From Iocasia fonsfrigidae (GTDB lineage: Bacteria; Bacillota; Halanaerobiia; Halanaerobiales; DTU029), in assembly GCF_017751145.1 (NCBI RefSeq), contig NZ_CP046640.1, forward strand, positions 2,584,137 to 2,648,136: a stretch of 64,000 bases of DNA, in the 5' to 3' direction. Under the pieces are notes generated by a model. The model had not been told where the DNA came from. It ran no database searches and saw only the letters and a program-made list of their open reading frames with translations. The position numbers and the translations under genes are program-made. This document shows, in pieces, positions 9,508 to 20,500 of this stretch (position 1 is its first letter; every line of letters begins with the position of its first letter).

Positions 9508-12120
9508 CTATTCTAAGTGATAATCTTTTTTATCTCTCCAGTTCTCACCAACCTGAATATCAGCAATTAAAGGAACAGTCAATTCAACTGCATTTTCCAT
9601 CTCCCCTTTGACCATTTTAGCAACAGTTGCTAATTCTTTATGGGGTACTTCTAGAACCAGTTCATCATGGACCTGGAGTAAAATGCGGGATTGATATGAT
9701 TCTTTTTTCAAAGATTCATAAACCCTGAGCATAGCCAGTTTCATAATGTCTGCCGCACTACCCTGTATTGGGGTATTTATGGCCATTCTCTCAGCAAATG
9801 AACGTCGGTGAAAATTGCGGCTCTTTATTTCAGGGATATAACGGCGCCTGTCAAAAATGGTAGTTACATAGCCATCCCTTTTGGCTTTTTCCTTAACCTG
9901 ATTCATATATTCTTTTACACCAGGGAACCTCTCAAAATACCTCTTAATATAGTCTTCTGCTTCCCGGCGCCCAATATTTAGGTCTCGCGCTAAACCATAG
10001 GGGCTCATGCCATAGGCTATACCAAAATTAATAACCTTAGCCTCCCTCCTCATATTGGGAGTAACCTCCCCGGCTTCAACCCCAAAAATTTCACTAGCTG
10101 TCTGCTGGTGAATATCCTCAGCTTCCTTAAAGGCCTTGAGCATATTTTTATCCCCACTAATATGGGCCAGTACTCGCAATTCAACCTGAGAATAATCAAC
10201 AGCCAGCAATACCCTTCCTTCCGCCGGAATAAAAGCCTTACGTATCTCCCGACCTTCCTCGGTTCTAATCGGTATGTTCTGTAGATTAGGCTCTGTACTG
10301 CTTAATCTGCCTGTAGCAGTAATCATCTGATTGAAACTGGTGTGAACCCGGCCTGTTTCCGGATTAACTAATGGTGGTAAGGCATCAACATAAGTAGACT
10401 TTAATTTCATTAACTGACGGTAGTTTTTAATCAAAGGTATAATCTCATGTTTATTCTCTAATTTATCAAGCACCTCTGCACTGGTAGAATATCCTGTTTT
10501 GGTTTTTTTAATAACCGGCAGCCCAATCTCATCAAAGAGAATCTCACCTAACTGTTTAGGTGAATTAATATTAAACTCTACACCAGATAAGCTGTAGATT
10601 TTTTCTGTTATATCGGCCAGCTCTTTTCCCCAGCGTAAAGACAATTCGGCAAGATAGTCCTTATCCAAGGCAATACCGTTAATCTCCATTTCAGCCAGGA
10701 CCTTAATCAAAGGCAGTTCTATATCCTGATACATAGCAAGCAAATTTGTCACCTCTAAACGCTTAATCAGGTGTGTTTTAATCTCTGGAAGATTAGCCAG
10801 TAAAAGAGCTGACCTCTTTTGAACACTTAAATCCTGTGCCATCTCTAGGTTTAATTCTAGCTTTATTTGTTCCTCTAAAGAAGGTAATTTATCAGAAGGC
10901 TTCAATAAATATGCTGCCAGCAAGGGGTCAAAACTAAGACCTGCTAATTCTATACCCTTTTTTTTCAAGGCAATCATAGTCTCTTTGGCATGTAAAATAT
11001 CCTTTTTTATTTTACTATCATTAAAAAAATCTTTCAACTTATCCAGGAGTTCTTCAGCAACAGCATATACTTCTTTCTCAACACCCAGCAAAATTTCTTC
11101 TATTCCGGAACTTACCGGGTGCTCATCATCCTCCAATAAAACCTCCAAAGCAATCTCTTTAGAATCATTTAATATCTCAAGTAAGCTGTCCAGTTCCTTT
11201 GCATTACTAATATCCTTTATTTGTATATCATTATCCATCAGCTTTTTTGTTGTTTTAAATCTATCAATTAAGCTAGTAAATTCAAGCCTCTCCAGGAAAG
11301 GAACTATATCCCCTTCTACCGGAGCTTCTAACTTACAATCTGCAAAATCTATTTTTAAAGGGACATCTACCACAATCTCTCCCAGCCTTTTACTTAGGCG
11401 GGCCTGCTCAGCATAATTACTTAAATTTTCTTTGCGTTTCTTACCAGAAACCTTTGCTATATTTGCTAAAATATTCTCAAGATCAGCAAATTCTTTAAGT
11501 AGTTTAATAGCTGTTTTCTCTCCAATACCCGGAACACCAGGAATATTATCAGAACTATCACCCATTAAACCCTTCATATCAATCAACTGACTGGGTGACA
11601 AACCATATCGTTCCTCTATTTTCTCTTGATTATATTCCACTATATCACTTATACCCTTACGGGTATACAGGACATTAATATGAGCATTTACCAGTTGTAA
11701 TGAATCTCGATCACCAGTAACTATCTTGACCTCCATACCCTCTTTATCCCCCATCACGGCCAGGGTTCCGATCACATCATCTGCTTCATACCCTTCAAGT
11801 GATAGAATTGGTATCTTCAAATACTCAAGTAGTTTCTTAATTAATGAAATCTGTGGACTTAGTTCATCAGGCATCTTCTTGCGGTTGGCCTTATAATCTT
11901 CATATTCTTCATGACGAAATGTAGGGGCTTTTTTATCAAAAGCAACCAACATAAGGTCAGGTTTTTCATCATCAATAAGCTTAAATAACATCCTGGCAAA
12001 ACCAAATACTGCATTAGTATATTCACCCTCAGAATTCTGTAGTAAAGGCAGGGCATAAAAAGCCCGATGAGCCAGACTATGTCCGTCTAACAAAAACAAT
12101 CTCTTACCCAAACTAATCAC
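9508..12120 (-). CDS. polA: DNA polymerase I
   Basis: 870 residues, used in repair and Okazaki-fragment processing. The N-terminal 5' nuclease has LFLLDGHSLAHRAFYAL and GVPGIGEKTAIKLL. The central proofreading domain lacks the catalytic D-x-E (the equivalent stretch reads IALEVLLEDDE), so 3'-5' exonuclease activity is probably lost, as in several Gram-positive Pol I enzymes. The polymerase domain has motif A (VDYSQVELRVLAHIS, about residue 640), motif B (RREAKVINFGIAYG) and motif C (LLQVHDELVLEVP, about residue 818). Start is GTG at 12120 or the in-frame TTG three codons later. Tandem GGAG sites make both usable. First gene of the operon. Confidence 0.97.
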   Translation of the reverse strand: MISLGKRLFLLDGHSLAHRAFYALPLLQNSEGEYTNAVFGFARMLFKLIDDEKPDLMLVAFDKKAPTFRHEEYEDYKANRKKMPDELSPQISLIKKLLEYLKIPILSLEGYEADDVIGTLAVMGDKEGMEVKIVTGDRDSLQLVNAHINVLYTRKGISDIVEYNQEKIEERYGLSPSQLIDMKGLMGDSSDNIPGVPGIGEKTAIKLLKEFADLENILANIAKVSGKKRKENLSNYAEQARLSKRLGEIVVDVPLKIDFADCKLEAPVEGDIVPFLERLEFTSLIDRFKTTKKLMDNDIQIKDISNAKELDSLLEILNDSKEIALEVLLEDDEHPVSSGIEEILLGVEKEVYAVAEELLDKLKDFFNDSKIKKDILHAKETMIALKKKGIELAGLSFDPLLAAYLLKPSDKLPSLEEQIKLELNLEMAQDLSVQKRSALLLANLPEIKTHLIKRLEVTNLLAMYQDIELPLIKVLAEMEINGIALDKDYLAELSLRWGKELADITEKIYSLSGVEFNINSPKQLGEILFDEIGLPVIKKTKTGYSTSAEVLDKLENKHEIIPLIKNYRQLMKLKSTYVDALPPLVNPETGRVHTSFNQMITATGRLSSTEPNLQNIPIRTEEGREIRKAFIPAEGRVLLAVDYSQVELRVLAHISGDKNMLKAFKEAEDIHQQTASEIFGVEAGEVTPNMRREAKVINFGIAYGMSPYGLARDLNIGRREAEDYIKRYFERFPGVKEYMNQVKEKAKRDGYVTTIFDRRRYIPEIKSRNFHRRSFAERMAINTPIQGSAADIMKLAMLRVYESLKKESYQSRILLQVHDELVLEVPHKELATVAKMVKGEMENAVELTVPLIADIQVGENWRDKKDYHLE

Positions 12121-12447
12121 TCCTTCTCCTATATTTATTCCCCATAAATCGAAAAAAACCTGCTTGAAATGATTAGATAAGAATCTTTGACCTAGAATAC
12201 TTTTTAATAAAATTAAGCTCTTATTATAAAACAGACAAATATATTTGCTGAACGACTCTAGAAATTATCCGTAGGCAGGACGCCGAAGGAGAATTTCTCG
12301 ACAGTAAGCAAAGGCAGGACGCTGTAGCGCACGACAAGGTAAGTAAAATATTTGTCGGTCTTCAAAGTTATCGAAAATAAATTTTATGGTAACAAAAAAA
12401 AGCACAATCTATTAAGACTATGCCTTTTACTTAAAAATCTATTTCTA
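12121..12447. other. Intergenic region carrying a dispersed repeat copy
   Basis: 327 bp between the polA start and the metA 3' end. It carries the polA upstream region and repeat copy A at 12228-12373. Apart from that the sequence is AT-rich, and I see no gene. Confidence 0.6.
12228..12373. repeat. Dispersed repeat copy A with terminal inverted repeats
   Basis: The left end (AAAACAGACAAATAT) and the right end (ATATTTGTCGGTCTT, reverse complement AAGACCGACAAATAT) agree at 13 of 15 positions. Inside, TCTAGAAATTATCC and GGAGAATTTCTCGA form a stem, followed by GGCAGGACGC and CACGACAAGGTAAGTAAA. The same parts occur in the same order at 47247-47504. It is noticeably more GC-rich than its surroundings. 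No transposase is present, so it is either MITE-like or a folded extragenic RNA/DNA element. Confidence 0.75.
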
Positions 12448-13365
12448 TTAATTAATTGACTGAAGGTCATATGGTGTTTCCTGGTAAACATAATAATTCA
12501 ACCAGTTAGTATATAATAGGCTGGCATGACTCCTCCAGGTCATTAAAGGAGCTTCTTCAGGATTATCAGCAGGGAAATAATTTGCAGGTATCTCTATATT
12601 TAACCCCCTGTGTTTATCCCTTAAGTACTCCTTTTGCAGTGTATTAATATCATACTCAGGATGACCAGTTACAAAAATCTGCCGACCACTTTTCCCGGCC
12701 ACAATATAAACACCTGCCTCCCTGGATTCTGCCAGTACCTCCAGGTCATCATTAACTAAAATACCTTCTCTATCAACACCAGTATACCTTGAATGAGGGG
12801 CTAAAAACAGGTCATCAAATCCCCTTAATAATCTGCTGTTCTTGCTATTAATAGTATGTTTAAAAATACCTGAAAGTTTTTTATCTAAGGGTTGTTTATT
12901 AATTCTATAGTGATAGTATAAACCAGCCTGGGCTCCCCAGCAGATATGGAGTGTAGAGAAAACATTATACCTACTCCACTTCATAATCTCCTTAAGTTCA
13001 TCCCAGTAATCCACCTCATCAAAATCCATCTTTTCTACTGGTGCCCCGGTAATAATCATGCCGTCAAACTTATCTCCCTTTATATCAGAAAAGGTATGAT
13101 AAAAATTCGCCAGATGTTCAGGGGATGTATTTGACGGTTGATATGTTTCAGGATGGAGTAGGACAATATCAACCTGTAAAGGGGTATTACCTAAAAGTCG
13201 CAGTATTTGACTCTCCGTCTCTACCTTGGTCGGCATTAGATTTAAAATAGCAATTTTTAGGGACCTGATATCCTGATGAATGGCCCTTTTTTCAGTCATA
13301 ACAAATATGTTTTCCTTCTGTAATATATCAACTGCTGGTAAATCATCTGGAACCTTAATAGGCAT
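12448..13365 (-). CDS. metA: Homoserine O-acyltransferase (MetA family), probably acetyl-specific
   Basis: 305 residues. Activates homoserine for methionine synthesis. Catalytic residues are visible: Cys142 in [18 protein letters not shown], and His235 and Glu237 in FVTGHPEYD. Position 111 is Glu (GAPVEKMDF), the residue that favours acetyl-CoA in characterised Bacillus enzymes. Succinyl-specific E. coli MetA has Gly there. With an O-acetylhomoserine sulfhydrylase as the upstream gene, the acetyl route is the likely one. It is 17 bp downstream of metY and shares its SAM riboswitch control. Confidence 0.94.
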   Translation of the reverse strand: MPIKVPDDLPAVDILQKENIFVMTEKRAIHQDIRSLKIAILNLMPTKVETESQILRLLGNTPLQVDIVLLHPETYQPSNTSPEHLANFYHTFSDIKGDKFDGMIITGAPVEKMDFDEVDYWDELKEIMKWSRYNVFSTLHICWGAQAGLYYHYRINKQPLDKKLSGIFKHTINSKNSRLLRGFDDLFLAPHSRYTGVDREGILVNDDLEVLAESREAGVYIVAGKSGRQIFVTGHPEYDINTLQKEYLRDKHRGLNIEIPANYFPADNPEEAPLMTWRSHASLLYTNWLNYYVYQETPYDLQSIN

Positions 13366-13382
13366 TTTACCATCCCCCCGAA

Positions 13383-14684
<1,302 letters not shown>

Positions 14685-14761
14685 CTAAAATTTATAACCT
14701 TCCTGTTCTTGAACAAGTGAATATATCAGCCTGATTTGCTCAAAAATAATCCCTGTAGTAA

Positions 14762-14794
14762 TAAAAAAACTTTTTCTCCTAATAGAGAAAAAGT
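14762..14794 (-). terminator. Rho-independent terminator of the SAM riboswitch
   Basis: A 10-bp stem (ACTTTTTCTC / GAGAAAAAGT) on the minus strand is followed at once by a run of seven U residues. It lies between the aptamer and metY, so it is the expression platform: SAM binding should favour it and stop transcription. Confidence 0.88.
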
Positions 14795-14803
14795 CACCTT
14801 TTT

Positions 14804-14910
14804 CCTATCTATCAGGTTTTTACCTGCTGGAATTAGCACCACACAATTAAAACTATTGCTGGTTGCCGGGTTTCATCGGGCCAGTCCCTCTACCACTCTT
14901 GATAGGTTCT
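14804..14910 (-). promoter_or_regulatory. SAM-I (S-box) riboswitch aptamer
   Basis: On the minus strand the S-box core is intact: CTATCAAGAGTGGTAGAGGG, then GGCCCGATGAAACCCGGCAA, then GGTGCTAATTCCAGC. The closing P1 helix forms between CCTATC and GATAGG. It precedes methionine genes and is followed by a terminator. High SAM should switch the operon off. Confidence 0.97.
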
Positions 14911-14928
14911 TTTATTTAATTGTTATTT

Positions 14929-14957
14929 ATCTTAACACATAAAATACCATCTGTCAA
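14929..14957 (-). promoter_or_regulatory. Vegetative promoter of the metY-metA operon
   Basis: TTGACA (14952-14957) and TAAGAT (14929-14934) are separated by exactly 17 bp on the minus strand. They end about 20 bp before the riboswitch 5' end, as expected for a sigma-70/SigA promoter. Confidence 0.85.
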
Positions 14958-14969
14958 GAAGAATATGCA

Positions 14970-14996
14970 GTGACAAGGGGACGGTTCGTTTGTCAC
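14970..14996. repeat. Small palindrome of the GGGGACGG extragenic type
   Basis: GTGACAA (14970-14976) and TTGTCAC (14990-14996) flank GGGGACGGTTCG. From memory, similar GTGACAA-GGGGACGG-TTGTCAC palindromes are scattered in many Firmicutes and have been linked to REP-type (Y1/RAYT) transposases. No transposase is present here. Confidence 0.55.
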
Positions 14997-15088
14997 ACTT
15001 TCTTTTTTTAAAACCATCTTGCTAATTTTCCTCTTTTATAATAAAATTATTTTTATAGAGATTAAATTGTCTAGAAAGGGATGATCTT

Positions 15089-16099
15089 CTGTTTTACCTG
15101 TGGCTTAAATTTATTATTATAGCGGGACTAATCATTATATCTGGTACATATCTATCTAAATTTGGTGATATTATTGCCGAGAAAACAGGACTAGGACAGG
15201 CCCTTATCGGAGGGATACTCCTTGCACTGGCAACTTCATTACCAGAACTGGTTACATCAATAACCTCTTCTTTAGTTGCTGTCCCTGATATAGCCATTGG
15301 AAATGTCTTTGGTAGTAATACCTTTAACCTTATGATACTGGCTATTGCCGATTTGCTTCACGGTCAGGGACCACTTATGTTAAAGGTGAAATACAGTCAT
15401 ATACTATCTGGACTACTGGGTATACTCTTATCTGGTATTGTAGCCTTTAGTATTATGGTCTATCACTTTACATCCTTTAATTTTACAATCTCCAGTATTG
15501 GTCTGGAAAGCATCATTATTGTCTTCACTTACCTTTTGGGGGTAAAATTAATTTTTCGCTATGATAAAAAAAATCCCCTTGATAAAGACGAGATGGAAAA
15601 AGAGCTGTATGGCCATATAAAATTAAAAAAGGCCTTAATAGGATTTTCCCTTAGTGCTGTAGTTATTATCTTTGCCGGTATTCAATTAACACTAACTGGA
15701 GATAAGATCTCTACCGTGACTGGTATTGATAAAACATTTATCGGTAGTATTCTAATCGCTGCAGCCACTTCACTCCCTGAACTGGTAGCAACAATCGCTG
15801 CCATCAGGATAAATGCCTATAATATGGCCATAGGTAATGTCTTTGGTAGTAATATCTTTAATATGATTATTGTCTTTTTTGCAGACCTGTTTTATACAAA
15901 AGCACCTGTTCTATCAGCTGTAAGTGTCCTACATATAATAACCGCCCTTATTGGTTTAATCATGAGTGCTATTGCCTTAATAGGACTCTTCTATCGATCA
16001 AAAAGGACCGTATTTTCTATTGGTTGGGATACACTCTTCATTAGCATTGTCTATTTTCTTGGTGTTTATCTACTCTTTCACCTGGGAATAAACATCTAA
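15089..16099 (+). CDS. Na+/Ca2+ exchanger family antiporter (YrbG-like), unusual start
   Basis: Cation/proton or Na+/Ca2+ antiporter of about 336 residues. Two inverted exchanger repeats are clear: ALATSLPELVTSITSS with GNVFGSNTFNLMIL, and AAATSLPELVATIAAIR with GNVFGSNIFNMIIV. The first repeat lies upstream of the first in-frame ATG (15332), so a start there would remove half the transporter. The frame is open back to a TAG at 15056 and has no ATG, GTG or TTG before the repeat. A CTG at 15089 lies 8 nt after AAAGGG and is the best start. The ATG at 15081 is in another frame and stops after 13 codons. A sequencing indel in that short stretch is the other explanation. Confidence 0.85.
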   Translation: MFYLWLKFIIIAGLIIISGTYLSKFGDIIAEKTGLGQALIGGILLALATSLPELVTSITSSLVAVPDIAIGNVFGSNTFNLMILAIADLLHGQGPLMLKVKYSHILSGLLGILLSGIVAFSIMVYHFTSFNFTISSIGLESIIIVFTYLLGVKLIFRYDKKNPLDKDEMEKELYGHIKLKKALIGFSLSAVVIIFAGIQLTLTGDKISTVTGIDKTFIGSILIAAATSLPELVATIAAIRINAYNMAIGNVFGSNIFNMIIVFFADLFYTKAPVLSAVSVLHIITALIGLIMSAIALIGLFYRSKRTVFSIGWDTLFISIVYFLGVYLLFHLGINI

Positions 16100-16126
16100 T
16101 CTATTATAAATTCGGGAGGATTATCT

Positions 16127-16546
16127 ATGGATAAAAATAATAAAAAATTACTTATCAGAAGGGCTATTGAAGCCCGCAAAAATGCCTATGCACCATATTC
16201 TAATTTTAAGGTTGGGGCTGCCCTACTTACTAAAAGCGGCAGAATTTTTCAAGGATGTAATATTGAATCAGCATCCTTCACCCCAACTATTTGTGCTGAA
16301 AGAACTGCAATCTTCAAAGCTGTCTCTGAAGGGGAAACAGACTTTACAGCAATTGCTATCATAGGTGGTAAAACAGGTAAAAAAATAGATATTTCTAATT
16401 CTGCTCCCTGTGGTGTGTGCCGCCAGGTAATGAGAGAATTCAGCAATAATCTCAAAATCATTGTTGCTGCTTCAGAAAATGACTTTAGAGAATACAGTCT
16501 TGATGAAATTTTACCACATAGCTTTGGACCAGAGGCCTTAAATTAA
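16127..16546 (+). CDS. cdd: Cytidine deaminase
   Basis: 139 residues. Deaminates cytidine and deoxycytidine to uridine forms for pyrimidine salvage. Zinc ligands and the catalytic Glu are in TICAERTAIF (Cys56, Glu58) and PCGVCRQVM (Cys95, Cys98). The substrate motif SNFKVGAALLT is at about residues 25-35. SD GGGAGG before ATG. Starts 27 bp after the antiporter and may be cotranscribed. Confidence 0.96.
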   Translation: MDKNNKKLLIRRAIEARKNAYAPYSNFKVGAALLTKSGRIFQGCNIESASFTPTICAERTAIFKAVSEGETDFTAIAIIGGKTGKKIDISNSAPCGVCRQVMREFSNNLKIIVAASENDFREYSLDEILPHSFGPEALN

Positions 16547-16554
16547 TAATAGGA

Positions 16555-17091
16555 CTAGTTCAAAATATCCATATCAATTAAATCATTATAAGCATTCTTA
16601 ATCTCCTCTTTAGTAAAATAAGGTTTTTTCTCCTGAACTTTTTCTACTAACCGGGTTATAGACAGGTCTTGAGACTCATTTAAGAGAAAGACCAGAGCTG
16701 CCCTTAGTTCTAATTCTTTTTCTGTATAATTGCCAAAAAGATCTATAACTAAGGAAATTTTCTCTCTATATTTAGCTATAGATTCTTCATCACAGCTAAT
16801 CACTTTACTATACTTAATACCCGGTGTTATACTTGAACCTATATATTCCCCTTCCTGAATATAATCAATTACCAGAAAATCAGTAGCAAATAAATAATCA
16901 AGATCATTGATCAGCTCTATCGAATAAGGCCCATAGGTATATAATTTAAACTCATAAGCAGTTGGAAATGAATATAAAGCCTGTAATAAGAAAACCATTT
17001 TTTGTAAAAACATCTTACTTAATCTTAAATCTCTCTGGGACATCTCTCTACTAATCTCTACCAGTAAAGTATACTTCAAAGAATTATCCAC
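16555..17091 (-). CDS. YwgA-like uncharacterised protein
   Basis: 178 residues, soluble. The N-terminal half (LQKMVFLLQALYSFPTAYEF then LYTYGPYSIELINDLDYL) resembles the YwgA / SocA-like (Panacea-type) fold, in which a KxxKxxFLL-helix and a YGPYS motif are conserved. The C-terminal third is rich in charged helices. GTG start with GGGGG upstream. It converges on cdd, with only 8 bp between the stop codons. No function can be assigned. Confidence 0.7.
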   Translation of the reverse strand: MDNSLKYTLLVEISREMSQRDLRLSKMFLQKMVFLLQALYSFPTAYEFKLYTYGPYSIELINDLDYLFATDFLVIDYIQEGEYIGSSITPGIKYSKVISCDEESIAKYREKISLVIDLFGNYTEKELELRAALVFLLNESQDLSITRLVEKVQEKKPYFTKEEIKNAYNDLIDMDILN

Positions 17092-17302
17092 TTCTATAAC
17101 CCCCTCTATAAAATTTTATCCTATCCCTTTAATAAAATATGTCTAAAATTTAAAAAAATGACTATGATAATAAATCTTAGACAAATAATGTAATTTGGGA
17201 TATTTTAAAAGTTATATTTTCATATTTAGTGAAATAATAATATCAAGGCACTATAAGGGGGGATAGCCCATAGAGGTAGATAATAATCACTTTAAAGAAA
17301 AA

Positions 17303-17443
17303 ATGAACGAAATACCCATTGAAAATCATCAGACTGCAGCCTGGATAAATATTGAGGGCCTTCAGGGGAGTGGCCGGGTATTTAACCCAGCTTATCTGGG
17401 GGTTGAACAGGCTAAAGAATATGTTGATGAAAACGAAAAATAA
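17303..17443 (+). CDS. Small DUF3787-type protein, possible spore protein
   Basis: 46 residues from the ATG at 17303. The sequence reads IPIENHQTAAWINIEGLQGS early and EQAKEYVDENEK at the end. This is the pattern I recall for DUF3787, a clostridial family also named as a spore surface protein. The open frame extends upstream to 17267, and a strong SD (AAGGGGGG) lies 7 nt before an in-frame ATA at 17270, which would give 57 residues. No SD precedes the ATG. A bidirectional hairpin follows. Role inferred from the family only. Confidence 0.7.
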   Translation: MNEIPIENHQTAAWINIEGLQGSGRVFNPAYLGVEQAKEYVDENEK

Positions 17444-17462
17444 TTATTAAGTGCCTTATTCA

Positions 17463-17501
17463 TTATAATAGCAGCGGTCATTTAAGCCGCTGCTATTATA
17501 A
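17463..17501. terminator. Bidirectional terminator
   Basis: A perfect 15-bp stem (TTATAATAGCAGCGG / CCGCTGCTATTATAA) with a 9-nt loop lies between convergent genes: the small DUF3787-type gene on the plus strand and the pyruvate oxidoreductase gene on the minus strand. It can serve both, although the T-tracts are weak. Confidence 0.8.
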
Positions 17502-17506
17502 TATCC

Positions 17507-20500
17507 TTAATTATACTGCATTTCTGCTAATCTTTTGTAATTATTATATCTCTCTGTAGCATCTCTTTCGGCCTTAGCGAATAATTCCTCAGCAATTTCC
17601 GGGAAGGTATTTTGTATCTGGGTAAAGCGTATCTCTGACATCATAAAATCATGAAGAGAACCAGCTGGTTCTTTGGAATCAAGAATAAAGGGATTTTTAC
17701 CTTCCTCTTTTAATAATGGGTTATACCTATAGAGATGCCAGTATCCTGTCTCTACTGCCCTCTTTTCCTGAGCTACAGACTTACCCATACCTGTCTTAAT
17801 ACCGTGGCTGACACAGGGAGAATAAGCTATAATTAAGGAGGGTCCATCATAGCTTTCAGCCTCTGTAATAGCCCTGATAGTTTGATTCATATTGGCCCCC
17901 ATAGCTATCTGGGCAACATAGACATATCCATAACTGATGGCCATCATTCCCAGGTCTTTCTTCTTTGTCCGTTTGCCTGAAGCAGCAAATTTGGCTGCAG
18001 CAGCTGTTGGTGTTGCTTTAGATGATTGGCCACCTGTATTAGAATAAACCTCTGTATCATAAACCAATACATTTACATCTTCTCCTGATGCTAAGACATG
18101 GTCGAGGCCACCATAGCCTATATCATAGGCCCAACCATCCCCACCAATAATCCACTGTGATTTCTTAACCAAATAGTCTCTATGGTTTAGTATTTCCTGA
18201 ATAAGTTTATGATTTGAATATTGATCAGCACTTATCACTGAAAGGAGTCTACTGCTTGCCTCTTTAGAACCCTCTCCATCATTCATTTTATCTATCCATT
18301 CCTGAAAAACCTTTTTACATTCTTCATTCAGATCTGAACTGATTCCTTCAGTCATCAGGTTCTTAAGCCTTTCCCTAAGCTGGCTTACTGCTAGATACAT
18401 ACCAAATCCAAATTCAGCATTGTCCTCAAATAATGAGTTTGCCCAGGCAGGTCCTTTACCTTCCCTGGTAGTGGTATATGGTATTGATGTCTCACTGGCA
18501 CTCCAGATAGAAGAACAACCTGTTGCATTAGCAATTAACATCCTGTCCCCAAATAGTTGGGTAGCAAGTATTGTATAGGCAGGTTCACCACAACCTGGAC
18601 AGGCACCATGAAACTCAAGTAATGGTTTAGCAAATTGACTACCCTTGACAGTTGTTTTTTTCATCAGCTTATCCTTATAGCTAACATTATTGGCAAGATA
18701 CTCCCAGTTTTCTACCTGTCTGGGTATTTCCTCTTCAGCATTTACCATCACCAGGGCCTTGTCAGGTGCCGGACAAATATCAGCACAATTGGCACAACCA
18801 GTACAATCAAGGGTACTTACCTGAATACGATAGTGATAACCCTTAACCCCTTTACCCACGGCCTCTTTAGTTTCCAATGTATCAGGGGCATTTTCTTTTT
18901 CCTCTTCATCCAGTAAAAAAGGACGAATTACTGCATGTGGACAGACATAGGAACACTGATTACACTGAATACAATTTTCTGTCTGCCACTGGGGAACCAT
19001 TACTGCTATACCACGTTTTTCATAAGCAGTTGTGCCCAGTGGAAATGTACCATCTTCCATGCCTTTAAAGACACTGACAGGTAATTCATTCCCTTCTCTC
19101 CTGGCAGCAGGCCTTTTGATTTCTTTCATAAACTGCGGTTCATCTTTAAACGGATATTCTTCTTTCTGGGCTTTAATTTCCTTCCATTCTGCTGGTAATT
19201 CAACTTTAACAAGATGTTCCAGGGCCATATCTACAGCCTTATAGTTCATATCAACAATCTTTTGACCTTTCTTTCCATAGGTCTTATCTATAAATTCCTT
19301 AAGGTATTGTATAGCCTTATCTATTGAAATAACATCAGTCAACTTAAAGAAAACAGTCTGCATAACCATATTAATTCGGTTACTGAGACCAACTCCCTGG
19401 GCAACACTTACTGCATCAATAATATAGAAATCAATATTATTATCTACAAGATACCTTTTGATAACTGCTGGGAGTTTTTCATCAAGTTCATCCTGACTCC
19501 AGGGACAGTTTAGTACAAAGGTGCCATTGTCTTTTAACCCCTGTAATATATCGTAATGATAGATAAATGATTTGTTATGACAGGCTACATAATCTGCATT
19601 ATAGACAAGATAGGAAGATTTGATTGGACTATCACCAAACCTCAAGTGTGAAATTGTAGTACCACCAGATTTTTTACTGTCATAAGCAAAATATCCCTGG
19701 GCATATAAATCAGTCCTATCACCGATAATCTTAATAGCCATCTTATTGGCACCTACTGTCCCGTCAGAGCCAAGTCCCCACAACCTACAACTAACAGTGT
19801 TTTTAGGTGAAGTATCAACCACATCAGTTTCAGGCAGAGAACTATCTGTAAGGTCATCAACTATCCCAATTGTAAAGTGATCCTTAGAGTCATTTGACTT
19901 CAGATTATCAAATACTGAAATTATCTGTGAAGGCCTGACATCTTTTTGCCCTAAACCATAACGCCCACCAATAATAACCGGTTGTTCAGCACTACCGTAA
20001 AATAAAGCTTTTAGATCTTCATATAATGGTTCACCAGGGGCACCAGGTTCTTTAGTTCGATCTAAAACAGCTATCTTCCTAACCGTTTCAGGTAATACTT
20101 TAAAAAAGTATTTTGAGGAAAAAGGTCTATAGAGGTGAACCTTAATCATCCCTACTTTTTCACCCTGCTTCATTAAATAATCAACTACCTCTTCTATGAC
20201 ATTACAGCCTGAAGCCATTGCTATGACAACATATTCAGCATCTTCAGCACCATAGTAGTTAAAAGGGTGATAGTCCCTATCAGTTATTTTATTAATCTCC
20301 TGCATATATTCCTCTACAATATCAGGTAGAACCTCATAAAACCTATTACCTGATTCCCTCTGTTGAAAGTAAAGGTCAGGATTTTGAGCAGTTCCCCTTA
20401 AAACAGGCCTGTCCGGGTTTAAGGAATTATCCCTGAAAGACTGTACTGCCTCATAATCAATTATCTTAGCAAAGTGTTCGTATTCGATAACATCTACTTT

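Noticed and set aside
10985-11416. 143-codon plus-strand frame antisense to polA
   Set aside because: Ser/Leu-rich mirror of the polA coding strand with no ribosome-binding site. polA is complete and well supported.
15332-15334. ATG at 15332 as the antiporter start
   Set aside because: It would delete the first exchanger repeat, which is plainly encoded upstream in the same frame.
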